From positions 6,125-70,124 of the forward strand of contig JAVMKL010000284.1 of assembly GCA_031732875.1 (NCBI GenBank): 64,000 nt of DNA. The letters are read 5' to 3'. Of the stretch, positions 54,398 to 63,522 are shown piece after piece; positions within the stretch are counted from its first letter, which is position 1, and each line of letters opens with the position of its first letter. A program made the position numbers and the translations under genes. Under the pieces are notes generated by a model, which worked only from the letters and a program-made list of their open reading frames with translations, had not been told where the DNA came from and ran no database searches. This DNA is from JAVMKJ01 sp031732875. Its GTDB lineage: Bacteria > Pseudomonadota > Gammaproteobacteria > Competibacterales > Competibacteraceae.

Positions 54398-54415
54398 CTG
54401 TCAGGATTTTTTACG
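54398..54415 (+). promoter_or_regulatory. Upstream activating site candidate, copy 1
   Basis: CTGTCAGGATTTTTTACG. It differs by one base from copy 2 at 54624-54641. It lies about 300 bp before the sigma-54 promoter, in enhancer range for an activator of the PrsR (NtrC) type. The binding protein is inference. Confidence 0.5.
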
Positions 54416-54623
54416 GTCGAAAAAAAGTTGTTGACTGTTGTCATTTTATCCGCATATCACCTTGATGTGATCATATTTGGTTAGGGTATGACCATGATTG
54501 CCTTAAATTTTTTAGACATTATGGTTACTTGCGAACCTTCAAATTATAAATCTCATTTATGAGATACTAAGCCCCAATTTCCACAAGAACCCTCTAAGAT
54601 TTTCTCCGAGAATACTTCGCTCT

Positions 54624-54641
54624 CTGTCAGAATTTTTTACG
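54624..54641 (+). promoter_or_regulatory. Upstream activating site candidate, copy 2
   Basis: CTGTCAGAATTTTTTACG, 74 bp upstream of the sigma-54 -24 box. With copy 1 (17 of 18 identical) and a third version after the gene it forms a repeated motif. Confidence 0.55.
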
Positions 54642-54714
54642 ATTCCCGCAGTGTCCGCTGGGCTGCATAGTTGAGGATATCAATAACATATTGATATAAA
54701 AATTATAATATTTA

Positions 54715-54731
54715 TTGGCGCGTTTTTTGCT
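54715..54731 (+). promoter_or_regulatory. Sigma-54 (-24/-12) promoter
   Basis: TTGGCGCG-TTTT-TTGCT. The -24 GG (54717-54718) and -12 GC (54729-54730) are correctly spaced and the flanks match the TGGCACG-N4-TTGCW consensus at all but one position. It is 116 bp before the PEP-CTERM ATG. RpoN-driven transcription of PEP-CTERM genes with the PrsK/PrsR pair is known in Zoogloea-type bacteria. Confidence 0.75.
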
Positions 54732-54846
54732 GAACTTTAAAATATGCAAGCACTGCGAATCAATCAACTCTCAATAATTTCTCAGAAGGGAAGGCGAATC
54801 TCATTACAAATTCTTACCTAATTTTATGATCTTGAGGGCAAAAACC

Positions 54847-55590
54847 ATGAATACGAATAGACTCAGGGTAATGCAGATCGCTGCAGCGGCAGGGCTAATG
54901 TCTGCTGTTGTTCCCGCCTTGGCGGGTCTCATTTCACTCGGCGAACAGATTAATAACGGTAATTTCCAGGCCGCGTTGAGCCCGGCGTGGACGGTAACTG
55001 GCTCCGCCGAGATACGTCCTGGTGGGAGTACAATCAACACCAGCACAGGGAACGCAGGGTTCGACAGCTTCTTCGACAGCGCGTTTGCCGTCTTGGGGGA
55101 TGACGGCTTGGCAATCGGCGGTATACCCACCGCAGGCACAAGCAGCATCAGTCAAACCTTCATCCTGCCGAGTACGGTGGGGGGAGAAACGGTTCTGAGC
55201 TACGATCTCACCATCAGCTTTGAAACGGCATTCGATGGGATTGATAGCGCATCGGTAACAGGAGACATCTTCTCCGCTTCGTTCGGGACGACGACGCTTT
55301 TCTCCCAAAATTCCAACGCTTTCCCACCCCAAGCAGTCAACGATCCATTTAATGCCACGATCACCGGGCTCGCTCCGGGTACCTACACGCTCACCTTCAC
55401 GCTTGATGAGAGCGGCATAATTATTGATCCTACCAATACCAACTTCACCAATACCGCCGCAGGGATCGATAACGTGTCGGTCATCGCGGTAGCGAGGGTA
55501 CCGGAACCCAGTACGCTTGCCCTGCTCGGAGTTGCCTTGGCGGGGGCTGGCCTTACAAGGCTTCGTCGCAGGGAACGGCGGCTCTGTTAG
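54847..55590 (+). CDS. PEP-CTERM sorting-domain exported protein
   Basis: A 247-aa secreted protein. Signal peptide about 1-26 (AAAAGLMSAVVPALA). The body is Ser/Thr/Gly/Asn-rich beta sequence (NNGNFQAALSPAWTVTGSAE) typical of exported matrix-type proteins. The C-terminus is a PEP-CTERM tail: VPEPSTLALLGVALAGAGL then RLRRRERR, the signal for exosortase (EpsH-like) processing. ATG at 54847 with GAGG 9 nt upstream. No exosortase gene lies in the window. Substrate or function unknown; such proteins are often linked to exopolysaccharide and floc formation. Confidence 0.93.
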   Translation: MNTNRLRVMQIAAAAGLMSAVVPALAGLISLGEQINNGNFQAALSPAWTVTGSAEIRPGGSTINTSTGNAGFDSFFDSAFAVLGDDGLAIGGIPTAGTSSISQTFILPSTVGGETVLSYDLTISFETAFDGIDSASVTGDIFSASFGTTTLFSQNSNAFPPQAVNDPFNATITGLAPGTYTLTFTLDESGIIIDPTNTNFTNTAAGIDNVSVIAVARVPEPSTLALLGVALAGAGLTRLRRRERRLC

Positions 55591-55635
55591 CCGGCATAAC
55601 ACATGCCAGTCACGCATAGGCTCCGATGGGGCTTA

Positions 55636-55651
55636 TGTCAGATATTTTTAC
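55636..55651 (+). promoter_or_regulatory. Third copy of the TGTCAG...TTTTTAC motif
   Basis: TGTCAGATATTTTTAC, 14 of 16 bases as in the two upstream copies, 46 bp after the PEP-CTERM stop. It is followed by the hairpin GGCGACCT-CC-AGGTCGCC (55659-55676), so it may belong to a gene-end structure or to a second regulated unit. Confidence 0.45.
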
Positions 55652-55681
55652 ACTCGATGGCGACCTCCAGGTCGCCGCCGT

Positions 55682-56479
55682 TCATCGCTCGCCAGCCCTG
55701 GCCAGCCCTTCCGCCGCTATCACGTTAGCCCGCAAGTGTTCCGGGTTCAGCGTCCCCACCACCACACTGCCCACGCCCGGCTCGGCGTAGATCAGTTCCA
55801 GCGCGGCCCGCGTCGGATCGGCGCTCGACACCTGATTGAGATGACCGCCGAGCAGGCCCTTCTTGACCAGCGCGCCCTTGCCGGTGGCTCGGGCGGCGCG
55901 GATCACCGGCAACTCCTCCCGCCGCACGAGGTTGTAGGTCACCATCACCAGATCGCAGCATTCCACCGCCCGCAACCCACCGGCGATGGTCTTGGTGGAC
56001 ATCCCCACCGCCCGCACCAGACCTGCCCGCTTGAGATCCAGCAGAGCCGGCAGCACGCCTTCACGCTCCAGAATTGCCAGATCCTCACCGTTGGAATGAA
56101 TCAACACCGCATCCAGCGCCTCCACGCCCAGCCGCCGCAGGCTGCGCTCGACGCTGGCCCGGGTGGCGGCGGCGGAAAAGTCGAAGCGCGATACCCCGTC
56201 GTCGAATTCCTCGCCGACCTTGGTGACGACCACCCAGTCCCGCCGGCAGCGCCGCAGCAACCGGCCCAACCGCTCCTCGCTCTCGCCGTAGGCCGGCGCG
56301 GTATCCAGCAGGTTGATGCCCAGATCCCAGGCCAGTTCCAACAGCGCCAGCGCCTCCCGGTCCGAGGGCAGTTCGAACGCACGCGGATATTTGACGCCCC
56401 GGTTGCGGCCGAACTTGACCGTCCCCAACCCCAGGGGGCTGACGTGCAAGCCGGTCGAACCCAGCGGCCTCAGCTCCAT
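55682..56479 (-). CDS. Aldo/keto reductase
   Basis: A 265-aa member of the aldo/keto reductase superfamily. Start at the ATG at 56479 ([20 protein letters not shown]), inside the last codons of the upstream FAD gene (10-bp overlap). Catalytic Asp and Tyr lie in NLLDTAPAYGESEERLG, the Lys in VVVTKVGEEF. The usual catalytic His is replaced in AVLIHSNGED, where His is retained before SNG. Third gene of hldE-FAD oxidoreductase-AKR on the minus strand. Substrate unknown. Confidence 0.92.
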   Translation of the reverse strand: MELRPLGSTGLHVSPLGLGTVKFGRNRGVKYPRAFELPSDREALALLELAWDLGINLLDTAPAYGESEERLGRLLRRCRRDWVVVTKVGEEFDDGVSRFDFSAAATRASVERSLRRLGVEALDAVLIHSNGEDLAILEREGVLPALLDLKRAGLVRAVGMSTKTIAGGLRAVECCDLVMVTYNLVRREELPVIRAARATGKGALVKKGLLGGHLNQVSSADPTRAALELIYAEPGVGSVVVGTLNPEHLRANVIAAEGLARAGER

Positions 56480-57672
56480 TCCATGTCCTCCCGATCCCAG
56501 GGATAGACCGCCACCTCCGGCCGCGGCCACCCCGCCAGCGCCGGCGAATCCAGCAGTCGGGGTTTCACCGCCAGCGTTCGCAGAGTCTCCTCGACCTCTT
56601 CGGCCAGCAAGGGTGCCAGCGCCAACTTGGTCGGCCAGGCGGCGATCACCCGTCCGTCCCGGAACACGCCGGGCCCGGCCGGCCGTGCTCGGCCCGGCTG
56701 CAGCGCCTCGGCCCGCTGGATGGTGAAGGTGGCGAATTCCACCGGCTTCCAGTCCACCCACGGCAGCAGCGCCTGGAGTTCGCGCCGCGCCGCGCGGATC
56801 TGCTCGTGGCGGTCGCGCTTGACGCCCTCCTCCGCCAACCCGCCGCCGAGATACCAGATCAGCCGGCCACCGGCGTCGTAATGGGTGGTCACGGTCAGGC
56901 GCGGCAGGTCGCTGGCGCCCAGGCAATGCGCGTACAGCGGTCCGGGGATATTGACGCCGCGCGCCATCACCATGTGCAGGGGCCGCAATTGCAAGGTCGC
57001 CCACGGCAAACCAGAATTGCCCGCCCCGGCGGTGAATACGGTGACGGCCGGCCGGATCACCCACTGCGAACGTTGGGAATGATGCAAGGTGATGTTACCA
57101 TCCGCTTTCAGGATGGCCGGCCCCCGGCTGCGCACGATGGCTTCCCGGTAGCGTTCGGCGAGCGCGGCCAGCACCGAGGCCACGTCCACAATCGGTTCGT
57201 CCAGCCGGTACACCGTGCCCTGGAACTCCGGATGGCGCAACACCGGCGGACAGTCGCTCTCGCGCTCGCGCTCGCCCGCCACCTTTTCTACGCGGCCGCG
57301 CATCAGCTTGCTGGCGAAGAACGCCGCCAGCCGCGAGGTCGGGGCCCGGGTGGCCCACAGATATTGATGCCCGGCCAGCAGTCGTGCCGCGCGCAGATCG
57401 ATTTCATCCTCGCCGTTCAGGCAGCGCCGCCACAGGGCCGGCATCCCGGCGACCGCCGCCGCCGAATCGTCAAACCGGCCGTGCAGGCTATATTTGGCGC
57501 CGCCGTGAATGATGCCCTGGGCGCAGATGGTCTGGCCGGCGCCCAGCCGCTCGCCTTCGATCAACAGAGCGCCATAGCCCCGGTTGCGCAACCGGGCCAG
57601 CAGCCACAGCCCGGCGATGCCGCCGCCGACGATGGCGACATCCACGTTCAGGGTCGGATTGGCCGGATTCAT
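56470..57672 (-). CDS. FAD-dependent oxidoreductase (DadA/GlpD-like fold)
   Basis: A 400-aa flavoprotein. [20 protein letters not shown] is the dinucleotide-binding motif (about 9-28); [21 protein letters not shown] follows (core GAGQT), as in DAO-type oxidoreductases, and [12 protein letters not shown] marks the second FAD segment. The C-terminus has [21 protein letters not shown]. It overlaps hldE by 4 bp upstream and the AKR gene by 10 bp downstream, so three genes are translated together. No substrate is apparent. Confidence 0.88.
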   Translation of the reverse strand: MNPANPTLNVDVAIVGGGIAGLWLLARLRNRGYGALLIEGERLGAGQTICAQGIIHGGAKYSLHGRFDDSAAAVAGMPALWRRCLNGEDEIDLRAARLLAGHQYLWATRAPTSRLAAFFASKLMRGRVEKVAGERERESDCPPVLRHPEFQGTVYRLDEPIVDVASVLAALAERYREAIVRSRGPAILKADGNITLHHSQRSQWVIRPAVTVFTAGAGNSGLPWATLQLRPLHMVMARGVNIPGPLYAHCLGASDLPRLTVTTHYDAGGRLIWYLGGGLAEEGVKRDRHEQIRAARRELQALLPWVDWKPVEFATFTIQRAEALQPGRARPAGPGVFRDGRVIAAWPTKLALAPLLAEEVEETLRTLAVKPRLLDSPALAGWPRPEVAVYPWDREDMEWS

Positions 57673-59096
57673 GGTCGCTTGAGGATGCGGGCGATGGTGC
57701 TGGTGGTCGAGCAGCCCTCGATGTAATCCATCACCACCACCTGGCCTCCGGAATCCCAGACGCAGCGGTTGCCCGGGATGGTCGTCGGATCGTTGTCGCC
57801 ACCCTTGACCAGATAATCCGGTTTCACCTCACCGATCACCCGTTCCGGGGTATCTTCGTAAAACGGCATCACCCAGTCCACCGCCGCCAGGCCGGCCAGC
57901 ACCCGCATCCGCTGCCCCAGTGGGTTGACCGGCCGGTCGGGGCCCTTGAGGCGGCGCACGGACGCGTCGTCGTTCACCGCCACGATCAGCCGGTTGCCCA
58001 GGCGCTTGGCCTGTTCCAGGTAAGTAACGTGCCCGGCGTGCAGGATGTCGAAGCAGCCGTTGGTCATGACGATGGTCTCGCCGTGGGCCTTGGCGTCGGC
58101 CACCGCCCGCAGCAATTGCGCCTCGTCCAGCACCCCGCGCGGCGGCTCGTCGTGCTCGTACAGCGCCCGCCGCAGTTCGGACACGGTGACGCTGGCCGCG
58201 CCCAGCTTGCCGACCACGATGCCGGCCGCCAGATTGGCCAGCACCGTCGCCGCCGGCAGTTCCAGCCCGGCGGCCAGCCCGGCGGCCAAGCTGGCGATGA
58301 CGGTATCGCCGGCGCCGGTCACGTCGTATACCTCCCGGGCGCGAGCCGCCAGATGAAGCGGCTCGATCCCGGCCCGCAGCAGGGTCATGCCCTGCTCGCC
58401 GCGAGTGATCAACAGCGCCTCCAGTTCCAGATCCCGGCGCACGGCCTCGCCCTTTCCCACCAGCTCCGCCTCGTCGCGGCAGGGCCCGGCGACGGCCTCG
58501 AATTCGGCCAGATTCGGCGTCAGCAACGTCGCGCCATGGTAGCGGCGAAAATCGAGACCCTTGGGATCGACCAGCACCGGCCTTTCGGCGGCGCGGGCGG
58601 CGCGAATGTAATCCTCCACCCCGCGCAGCGCGCCTTTCTGGTAATCGGACAGCACCACGACATCAATTTCCGGCAGCCGGGCGGTGAAACGGTCCAGCAG
58701 CGTGGCCGGTTCGAAGCTCGGAAATCCGTCCTCGAAATCCAGCCGCAGCAGTTGCTGGTTGCGGCTCAGCACCCGCAGCTTGGTGATGGTAGCCTGGCCG
58801 GGCAGGCGGATCAGTTCGCAGGCCACGCCCAGGCGTCGCAACTTGGTTTCCAGCGTCGACGCGGCCTCGTCGGCGCCGGCGACGCCCAACACCCGGACCT
58901 GGCCGCCGAGGGTGGCGATGTTGACCGCCACGTTAGCGCCGCCGCCGGGCCGTTCCTCGACCTCTTCGACCTTGACCACCGGCACCGGCGCTTCCGGCGA
59001 AATGCGCGCGGCGGGACCGTACCAATAGCGGTCCAGCATCACATCGCCGACGATCAGCACCCGTGCCTGCTCGAAATGGGGAATTTGCGGTTTCAT
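57669..59096 (-). CDS. hldE: Bifunctional heptose 7-phosphate kinase / heptose 1-phosphate adenylyltransferase
   Basis: Two steps of ADP-heptose synthesis for the lipopolysaccharide core (475 aa, usual length). The N-terminal PfkB-type kinase domain (about 1-320) has [29 protein letters not shown] and [17 protein letters not shown]. The C-terminal nucleotidyltransferase (about 340-475) has [20 protein letters not shown] with the HxGH motif. ATG at 59096. It is divergent from msbA, another lipopolysaccharide gene, and overlaps the FAD gene (ATGA). Confidence 0.97.
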   Translation of the reverse strand: MKPQIPHFEQARVLIVGDVMLDRYWYGPAARISPEAPVPVVKVEEVEERPGGGANVAVNIATLGGQVRVLGVAGADEAASTLETKLRRLGVACELIRLPGQATITKLRVLSRNQQLLRLDFEDGFPSFEPATLLDRFTARLPEIDVVVLSDYQKGALRGVEDYIRAARAAERPVLVDPKGLDFRRYHGATLLTPNLAEFEAVAGPCRDEAELVGKGEAVRRDLELEALLITRGEQGMTLLRAGIEPLHLAARAREVYDVTGAGDTVIASLAAGLAAGLELPAATVLANLAAGIVVGKLGAASVTVSELRRALYEHDEPPRGVLDEAQLLRAVADAKAHGETIVMTNGCFDILHAGHVTYLEQAKRLGNRLIVAVNDDASVRRLKGPDRPVNPLGQRMRVLAGLAAVDWVMPFYEDTPERVIGEVKPDYLVKGGDNDPTTIPGNRCVWDSGGQVVVMDYIEGCSTTSTIARILKRP

Positions 59097-59240
59097 GGGA
59101 CGGTTAGGGACTGTTTCAGGATGACGGCATGATAGCATGGCGCGGAATCACCAAAGACGCGAGGCGTGCGAGGGGTCGGAACTCCTCGCCCCCCGCCCTT
59201 CACTCCCCCTATTTTCACTCCTCACTTCTCGCGCCACCTG

Positions 59241-60992
59241 ATGAACGGCAAGGATCTCTATCCGCGGTTGTTGCGCTACGTCCGACCGCACACCCGCATC
59301 TTCGCACTCTCGATTCTCGGCACGATGGCCTCCGCCGCCACCGAGCCGCTGATTCCAGCCCTGATCCAGCCGCTGTTGGACGGCAGCTTCGTCGAGAAGA
59401 ACCCACAGACCATCCGCTTGATGCCGTTGTTACTGGTCGCGGTGTTCGTAGTACGCGGCGTGGCCGGATTCGTCGGCTCGGTGGCGATGGAGTGGGTCGC
59501 GCATCGGGTGGTCATGGACTTGCGCAACGCTCTGTTCGCCCGCTTGCTGGCCCTGCCGACCCGCTATTTCGACGACCATTCCGCCGGCAACCTGCTGTCT
59601 CGTCTGACCTACGATGTCAACCAAGTGATGACCGCCACCACCCAGGCCCTAGTCACCCTGGTCAAGGACGGGCTGTCGGTCGTCGGTCTGCTGGGCTGGA
59701 TGCTGTACCTGAACTGGAAACTATCGCTGTTGGCCTTCCTGATCGCGCCCGGCATCGCCCTGATCGTGCGCCTGGTCAGCCGACGGCTGCGGCGATTGAG
59801 CCGGGAATTGCAGGAACTGATGGGCGACTTGACTCATGTCATCGACGAGGTGTTGCAAGGCCACAAGGTGATCAAGATCTTCGGCGGGCAGGAGTACGAG
59901 CGCCGGCGTTTCCATCGGGTCAACAACCGGGTCCGCCAGTTCAACATGAAGTTGACCGCCTCCTCCGAGGCGAGCGGGCCGCTGGTACAGTTGCTGGCCA
60001 TCGTCGCGCTGGGCGCAATGATCTACTTGGCCTCCCTGCAATCGGCCGCCAACCAGATCACGGTCGGCGGTTTCGTCTCGCTGTTTGGGGCGATGGCGAT
60101 GCTGTTGGCGCCGATCAAGCGGCTGACCAAGGTCAACGAGCAGTTGCAGCGCGGGTTGGCGGCGGCGGAAACCATCTTCGCGCTGATGGACGAACCACCG
60201 GAACCGGACCGAGGCGCCCGGACCATCGGCCGCGCCCGCGGCCAGGTCAGCTTCCGGGCGGTGAGCCACCGCTACCGGAACGAAGGGGCCGAGGTAATCC
60301 GCCAGCTCGATCTGGACGTGCGGCCGGGCGAAACCATTGCCCTGGTCGGTCCCTCCGGCAGCGGCAAGACGACCCTGATGAGCCTGCTGCCGCGCTTCTA
60401 CGAGCTGGAATCCGGCGACATCCTGTTGGACGGCGAGCCAATCCGCGAACTGCGCCTGGCGGATCTGCGGGCCAACATCGCCTACGTCAGCCAGGATATC
60501 GTGCTGTTCAACGACACCGTCGCCGCCAACATCGCCTATGGCGCGGGTTTTCAGGCCGATGCGGACGATCTCGTCCGAGCCGCCGAAAGCGCTCACGCCA
60601 TGGAGTTCATTCGTGAATTACCGCAAGGCATGGACACTCTGATCGGCGAAAACGGCGCGCGGTTGTCGGGCGGGCAGCGCCAGCGCCTCGCCATCGCTCG
60701 CGCCCTGCTCAAGAACGCGCCGATTCTGATTCTGGACGAAGCGACCTCGGCGCTCGACACCCAGTCCGAACGCAAGGTCCAGCAGGCGCTGGATACCCTG
60801 CGCGAGGGTCGTACCGCTTTCGTCATCGCCCACCGGCTGTCCACCATCGAAAATGCCGACCGCATCGTGGTGCTCGACCGGGGCCGCATCGCCGAGATCG
60901 GCGCCCATGCCGAACTGCTGGCCCGGGACGGGCTGTACGCCAGCCTGTACCGGCTGCAAAGCAATGGCAAATTAACAACAAAAGTTGCATGA
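59241..60992 (+). CDS. msbA: Lipid A export ABC transporter MsbA
   Basis: Homodimeric ABC half-transporter (583 aa) that flips lipid A-core across the inner membrane. Six transmembrane helices (about 20-310) precede the nucleotide-binding domain: Walker A LVGPSGSGKTTLMSLL (about 370-385), Q-loop YVSQDIVLFNDT, signature LSGGQRQRLAIARALL, Walker B ILILDEATSALD and H-loop IAHRLSTI. Start at the ATG at 59241. It is divergent from hldE across 144 bp. Confidence 0.97.
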   Translation: MNGKDLYPRLLRYVRPHTRIFALSILGTMASAATEPLIPALIQPLLDGSFVEKNPQTIRLMPLLLVAVFVVRGVAGFVGSVAMEWVAHRVVMDLRNALFARLLALPTRYFDDHSAGNLLSRLTYDVNQVMTATTQALVTLVKDGLSVVGLLGWMLYLNWKLSLLAFLIAPGIALIVRLVSRRLRRLSRELQELMGDLTHVIDEVLQGHKVIKIFGGQEYERRRFHRVNNRVRQFNMKLTASSEASGPLVQLLAIVALGAMIYLASLQSAANQITVGGFVSLFGAMAMLLAPIKRLTKVNEQLQRGLAAAETIFALMDEPPEPDRGARTIGRARGQVSFRAVSHRYRNEGAEVIRQLDLDVRPGETIALVGPSGSGKTTLMSLLPRFYELESGDILLDGEPIRELRLADLRANIAYVSQDIVLFNDTVAANIAYGAGFQADADDLVRAAESAHAMEFIRELPQGMDTLIGENGARLSGGQRQRLAIARALLKNAPILILDEATSALDTQSERKVQQALDTLREGRTAFVIAHRLSTIENADRIVVLDRGRIAEIGAHAELLARDGLYASLYRLQSNGKLTTKVA

Positions 60993-61073
60993 ACAACTAT
61001 TTTATTTTCAAATACGCAACATTATTATTCTGAGCCGGTCTAAAGTGGTTTAGCGACTCAGCACGGCGCGGGG

Positions 61074-61280
61074 ATGTCGATCATGCGCGGTCATACGGAT
61101 TCTTCCAAAAAACTGGCGCCACTATTGCGCCAAGCCTTCCGGCAAGGCGTCGAGGCGGCGAATCGGCGCGAGGACCGCAATCCCTACGTTCCGAATACCC
61201 ATCTCTACCACGCCTGGATCGCGGGATGGGCGACTCTTGCCCGCGGCTGGAGCGATGGCAACGATCTTGGCTTGTCCTGA
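61074..61280 (+). CDS. Small protein resembling ribosome modulation factor
   Basis: A 68-aa basic protein (ATG at 61074; ATG at 61083 also possible, with GGGG 9 nt upstream). The pattern AFRQGVEAANRREDRNPY, then WIAGWATLARGW recalls RMF: a Gly-x-x-Ala helix, a central NPY and a Trp/Gly-Trp pair before the C-terminus. Ribosome dimerisation on entry to stationary phase would be the role if it is a true RMF. The fit is by pattern only; it is longer and more divergent than E. coli RMF. Confidence 0.6.
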   Translation: MSIMRGHTDSSKKLAPLLRQAFRQGVEAANRREDRNPYVPNTHLYHAWIAGWATLARGWSDGNDLGLS

Positions 61281-61387
61281 GCGCAAGACGATCTTCGAGA
61301 CTCGCGGCGCCGCGTGAGGTTCGTGACGGGCTGATGCTACACTTGGCGCATTCAGCCCCAAATCCCTTGATAACCGAGTATCCATCC

Positions 61388-61918
61388 ATGAAGAAACCGT
61401 TTTTCCTGCTGCTGGCCGGCGGTCTGCTCGGCGTCAGCCCGGTCTGGGCCGATGGCGAATGGGATCAGGCCAAGACTGCTCACGAACGGGGCGACTACGC
61501 CGCCGAGGTCGCGATCATTCGGCCGCTGGCCGAAAAAGGCTATGCCTTCGCCCAGTTCAACCTGGGGGTGCTGTACGATCAGGGCAAGGGCGTGCCGCAG
61601 GACAATGCCCAAGCGATGCAGTGGTACCAGAAGGCGGCGGAGCAGGGTTTGCCGCAGGCCCAGGTCAACTTGGGCATCATGTACGAGGAAGGGCAGGGCG
61701 TGAAACCGGATTACGCCCGGGCCTACTTCTGGTACGCACTGGCCGAATCGCAAGGCGACGGCCAGGCGCCGCAGGCCAAGAAGGACATCGCCGGGAAAAT
61801 GACCCCGGCTCAGATCGAGGACGCGGAACGGAAGGTCAAGGAATACAAGGCCACCCATACCTTCTCGATCCCGCCCTTGCCGATGCCGGATTCCGGCAGC
61901 GCGCACGGCAACGGCTGA
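61388..61918 (+). CDS. Exported Sel1-repeat protein
   Basis: A 176-aa protein. Signal peptide about 1-21 (FLLLAGGLLGVSPVWA). At least two Sel1-type TPR repeats follow: AQFNLGVLYDQGKGVPQDNAQAMQWYQKAAEQG (core LGVLYDQGKGV) and AQVNLGIMYEEGQGVKPDYARAYFWYALA (core LGIMYEEGQGV). The C-terminus is Pro-rich. A periplasmic protein-interaction role is likely. ATG at 61388 chosen because the signal peptide begins there. Confidence 0.92.
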   Translation: MKKPFFLLLAGGLLGVSPVWADGEWDQAKTAHERGDYAAEVAIIRPLAEKGYAFAQFNLGVLYDQGKGVPQDNAQAMQWYQKAAEQGLPQAQVNLGIMYEEGQGVKPDYARAYFWYALAESQGDGQAPQAKKDIAGKMTPAQIEDAERKVKEYKATHTFSIPPLPMPDSGSAHGNG

Positions 61919-62192
61919 TCCGGTTCCACCGGGCGAAACCCGTCAAAGCCCGCCGGAAGGGCACCCCTTGCGGCGGTAGCTTCAAAATATGGACGCAATC
62001 TCCGCCAACCGCCATACCGGCCGATTTCCCGCCCGCTTTCGACGACCGGTCGACCTTTCGTCCTCGACCGGTCGTTCCAGCGGATAGGCCGTACCCTCTC
62101 GATACACCAATCACCTCTCATTTGCTAACCCACGCGAACGCTTGAATATTCCATCGACCATCCGGCCGGGCATTCGATCGGGATGGGTCTGG

Positions 62193-62212
62193 ATCCCCGC
62201 GTTAGTGGGGAT
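62193..62212. repeat. Single hairpin repeat (CRISPR-like or dispersed)
   Basis: ATCCCCGC-GTTA-GTGGGGAT, an 8-bp stem with a tetraloop, followed by AAGAAGG. It resembles the core of a type I-E CRISPR repeat (CCCCGCG...GGGGATAA) but occurs once, with no spacers or cas genes. Common dispersed 'GGATCCCCGC' hairpins look alike. Confidence 0.5.
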
Positions 62213-62325
62213 AAGAAGGCCAGTCTGCGAAGCACCATCCATAAAATGTAGTATCTCGCCATGACATTGAAAAAATCATGAACTATATTTTTATGCGTGC
62301 GGAAGAGGAATTTTGTCATATTTTT

Positions 62326-62354
62326 TTGACTATTGTAATTTCTTACTGCAAAAT
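62326..62354 (+). promoter_or_regulatory. Candidate sigma-70 promoter of the PstS-like gene
   Basis: TTGACT (62326-62331), 17-bp spacer, CAAAAT (62349-62354), 52 bp before the ATG. TTGTCAT just upstream resembles one half of a Pho box, but the second half is poor. Confidence 0.4.
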
Positions 62355-62406
62355 TACTGGCGGTCCCTATTTAATGTGCTGAATTTAATGCCGATTGGAG
62401 AACCGC

Positions 62407-63441
62407 ATGACTAGAAAAGAATTTGCCTTGGCCGTTTTGACCGCCATTACGACCGGCGTCGCCAATGCCCAGCCCGCCCGGGACTACGTCACGATTGTCG
62501 GCTCGTACGTTGTTCAACCCATGGCGATGGAAGTGGCCCAGCAGTTCAGCAAAGCTACCCAAGCCAAACTTCCGCAAGTCCAAGCGAATGGCACTGGAGC
62601 TGGTTTTAAATCTTTCTGTGCCGGCGTCGATATTGAAACACCGGATGCCACTACCTCCACGCGCCTCATCAGATCTTCCGAATTGGATTTGTGTAAAAAA
62701 AATGGTGTGACCGAAATAGTTGAGGTCCGGTTTGGTTACGATGCCATCATCGCGGCCCATGCACGAGGTGGGAAGGTCGACGAACTCAACCATAAAGAAT
62801 TATTTCTGGCAATGGCAAAGGATGTTCCCGATCCGAAGGATGGTTCAAAATTGATCCCCAACCCTTACAAGACTTGGAAGGATATCAACCCGGCGTTGCC
62901 GGATAGCAAGATTCAAATATGGGGACCGGATCCTAGTCTGGGTATTTACGATGCTCACTTGACCCAGATCATGCTGGTTGGTTGCAAGCAATTCGACTCC
63001 ATAAAGACCCTGGAAACAAGCGATCCCAAGACATTTGAATCCGTATGCAGAAATTTTCGCCGAGACGGTGCCTATACGGAGTTTGCGGACTATAGCATCG
63101 TTTTACGGGAACTAAAAAACAATCAGGACGCCTTGGGTATAATTGCCTTCTCCATTTCACGAAAGGCCGATTTAAAGGAAGTATCGGTCGATGGTATCGA
63201 ACCCACTCTTATTGCCGTTTCCAGGAAAGCCTATACCCTCACGTTCCCACTGCTATTATACGTCAAGAAAGCTCATATAAACCTCACTCAGAGTCTCAAG
63301 GGATACTTGGCTGAGCTCACTTCGGAAAAAGTCATCGGTACGACGGGCTACCTATATAACATGGGTGTAGTTCCAATGCCGCTTCTCGAACGCAATCAAG
63401 TGCGAGCCGACGTTGATAGTTTAAAGTTGCTGCCCATGTAG
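62407..63441 (+). CDS. PstS-like phosphate-binding exported protein
   Basis: A 344-aa substrate-binding protein with a signal peptide (about 1-22, cleavage near ANAQP). It starts DYVTIVGSYVVQPMAMEVAQ and keeps the PstS-type NGTGAGFKSFC and TSTRLIRSSELDLCKKNG segments (the phosphate site usually contains such Ser/Thr/Asp). It also has IWGPDPSLGIYDAHLTQIML and a C-terminal GYLYNMGVVPMP. The ATG at 62407 has GGAG 6 nt upstream. No pstC, pstA or pstB follows. Lower GC and codon use than the neighbours suggest transfer or relaxed selection. Confidence 0.85.
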   Translation: MTRKEFALAVLTAITTGVANAQPARDYVTIVGSYVVQPMAMEVAQQFSKATQAKLPQVQANGTGAGFKSFCAGVDIETPDATTSTRLIRSSELDLCKKNGVTEIVEVRFGYDAIIAAHARGGKVDELNHKELFLAMAKDVPDPKDGSKLIPNPYKTWKDINPALPDSKIQIWGPDPSLGIYDAHLTQIMLVGCKQFDSIKTLETSDPKTFESVCRNFRRDGAYTEFADYSIVLRELKNNQDALGIIAFSISRKADLKEVSVDGIEPTLIAVSRKAYTLTFPLLLYVKKAHINLTQSLKGYLAELTSEKVIGTTGYLYNMGVVPMPLLERNQVRADVDSLKLLPM

Positions 63442-63522
63442 ATGAAGAAAAAGATGGCTGTCAGGCAAGACAAGACGGATTCAACTTTGTCTGAGGAAAA
63501 GCCGGAGGCGTCGTATGAGTGA
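63442..63522 (+). CDS. Possible 26-aa leader peptide overlapping the next gene
   Basis: An ATG immediately after the pstS-like stop starts MKKKMAVRQDKTDSTLSEEK and ends at a TGA that overlaps the response-regulator ATG by 8 bp. Charged, no motif, no ribosome-binding site of its own. It may couple translation of the two genes or be noise. Confidence 0.25.
   Translation: MKKKMAVRQDKTDSTLSEEKPEASYE

Larger units (their letters stand above)
54337..54846. other. 510-bp AT-rich regulatory region upstream of the PEP-CTERM gene
   Basis: No gene. It contains two near-identical 18-bp motifs and a sigma-54 promoter (listed separately). GC content is much lower than in the coding neighbours. Confidence 0.8.
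61919..62406. other. 490-bp gap: isolated hairpin repeat and pstS promoter
   Basis: The first 170 bp are GC-rich and featureless. 62193-62212 is a lone hairpin repeat. 62220-62400 is AT-rich and contains the likely promoter of the PstS-like gene. No gene is seen. Confidence 0.6.

Noticed and set aside
62186..62217. CRISPR array
   Set aside because: One repeat only, no second repeat at spacer distance, no cas genes.
62319..62340. Pho box before the PstS-like gene
   Set aside because: Only the first half (TTGTCAT) fits; the second half matches about 3 of 7 bases.
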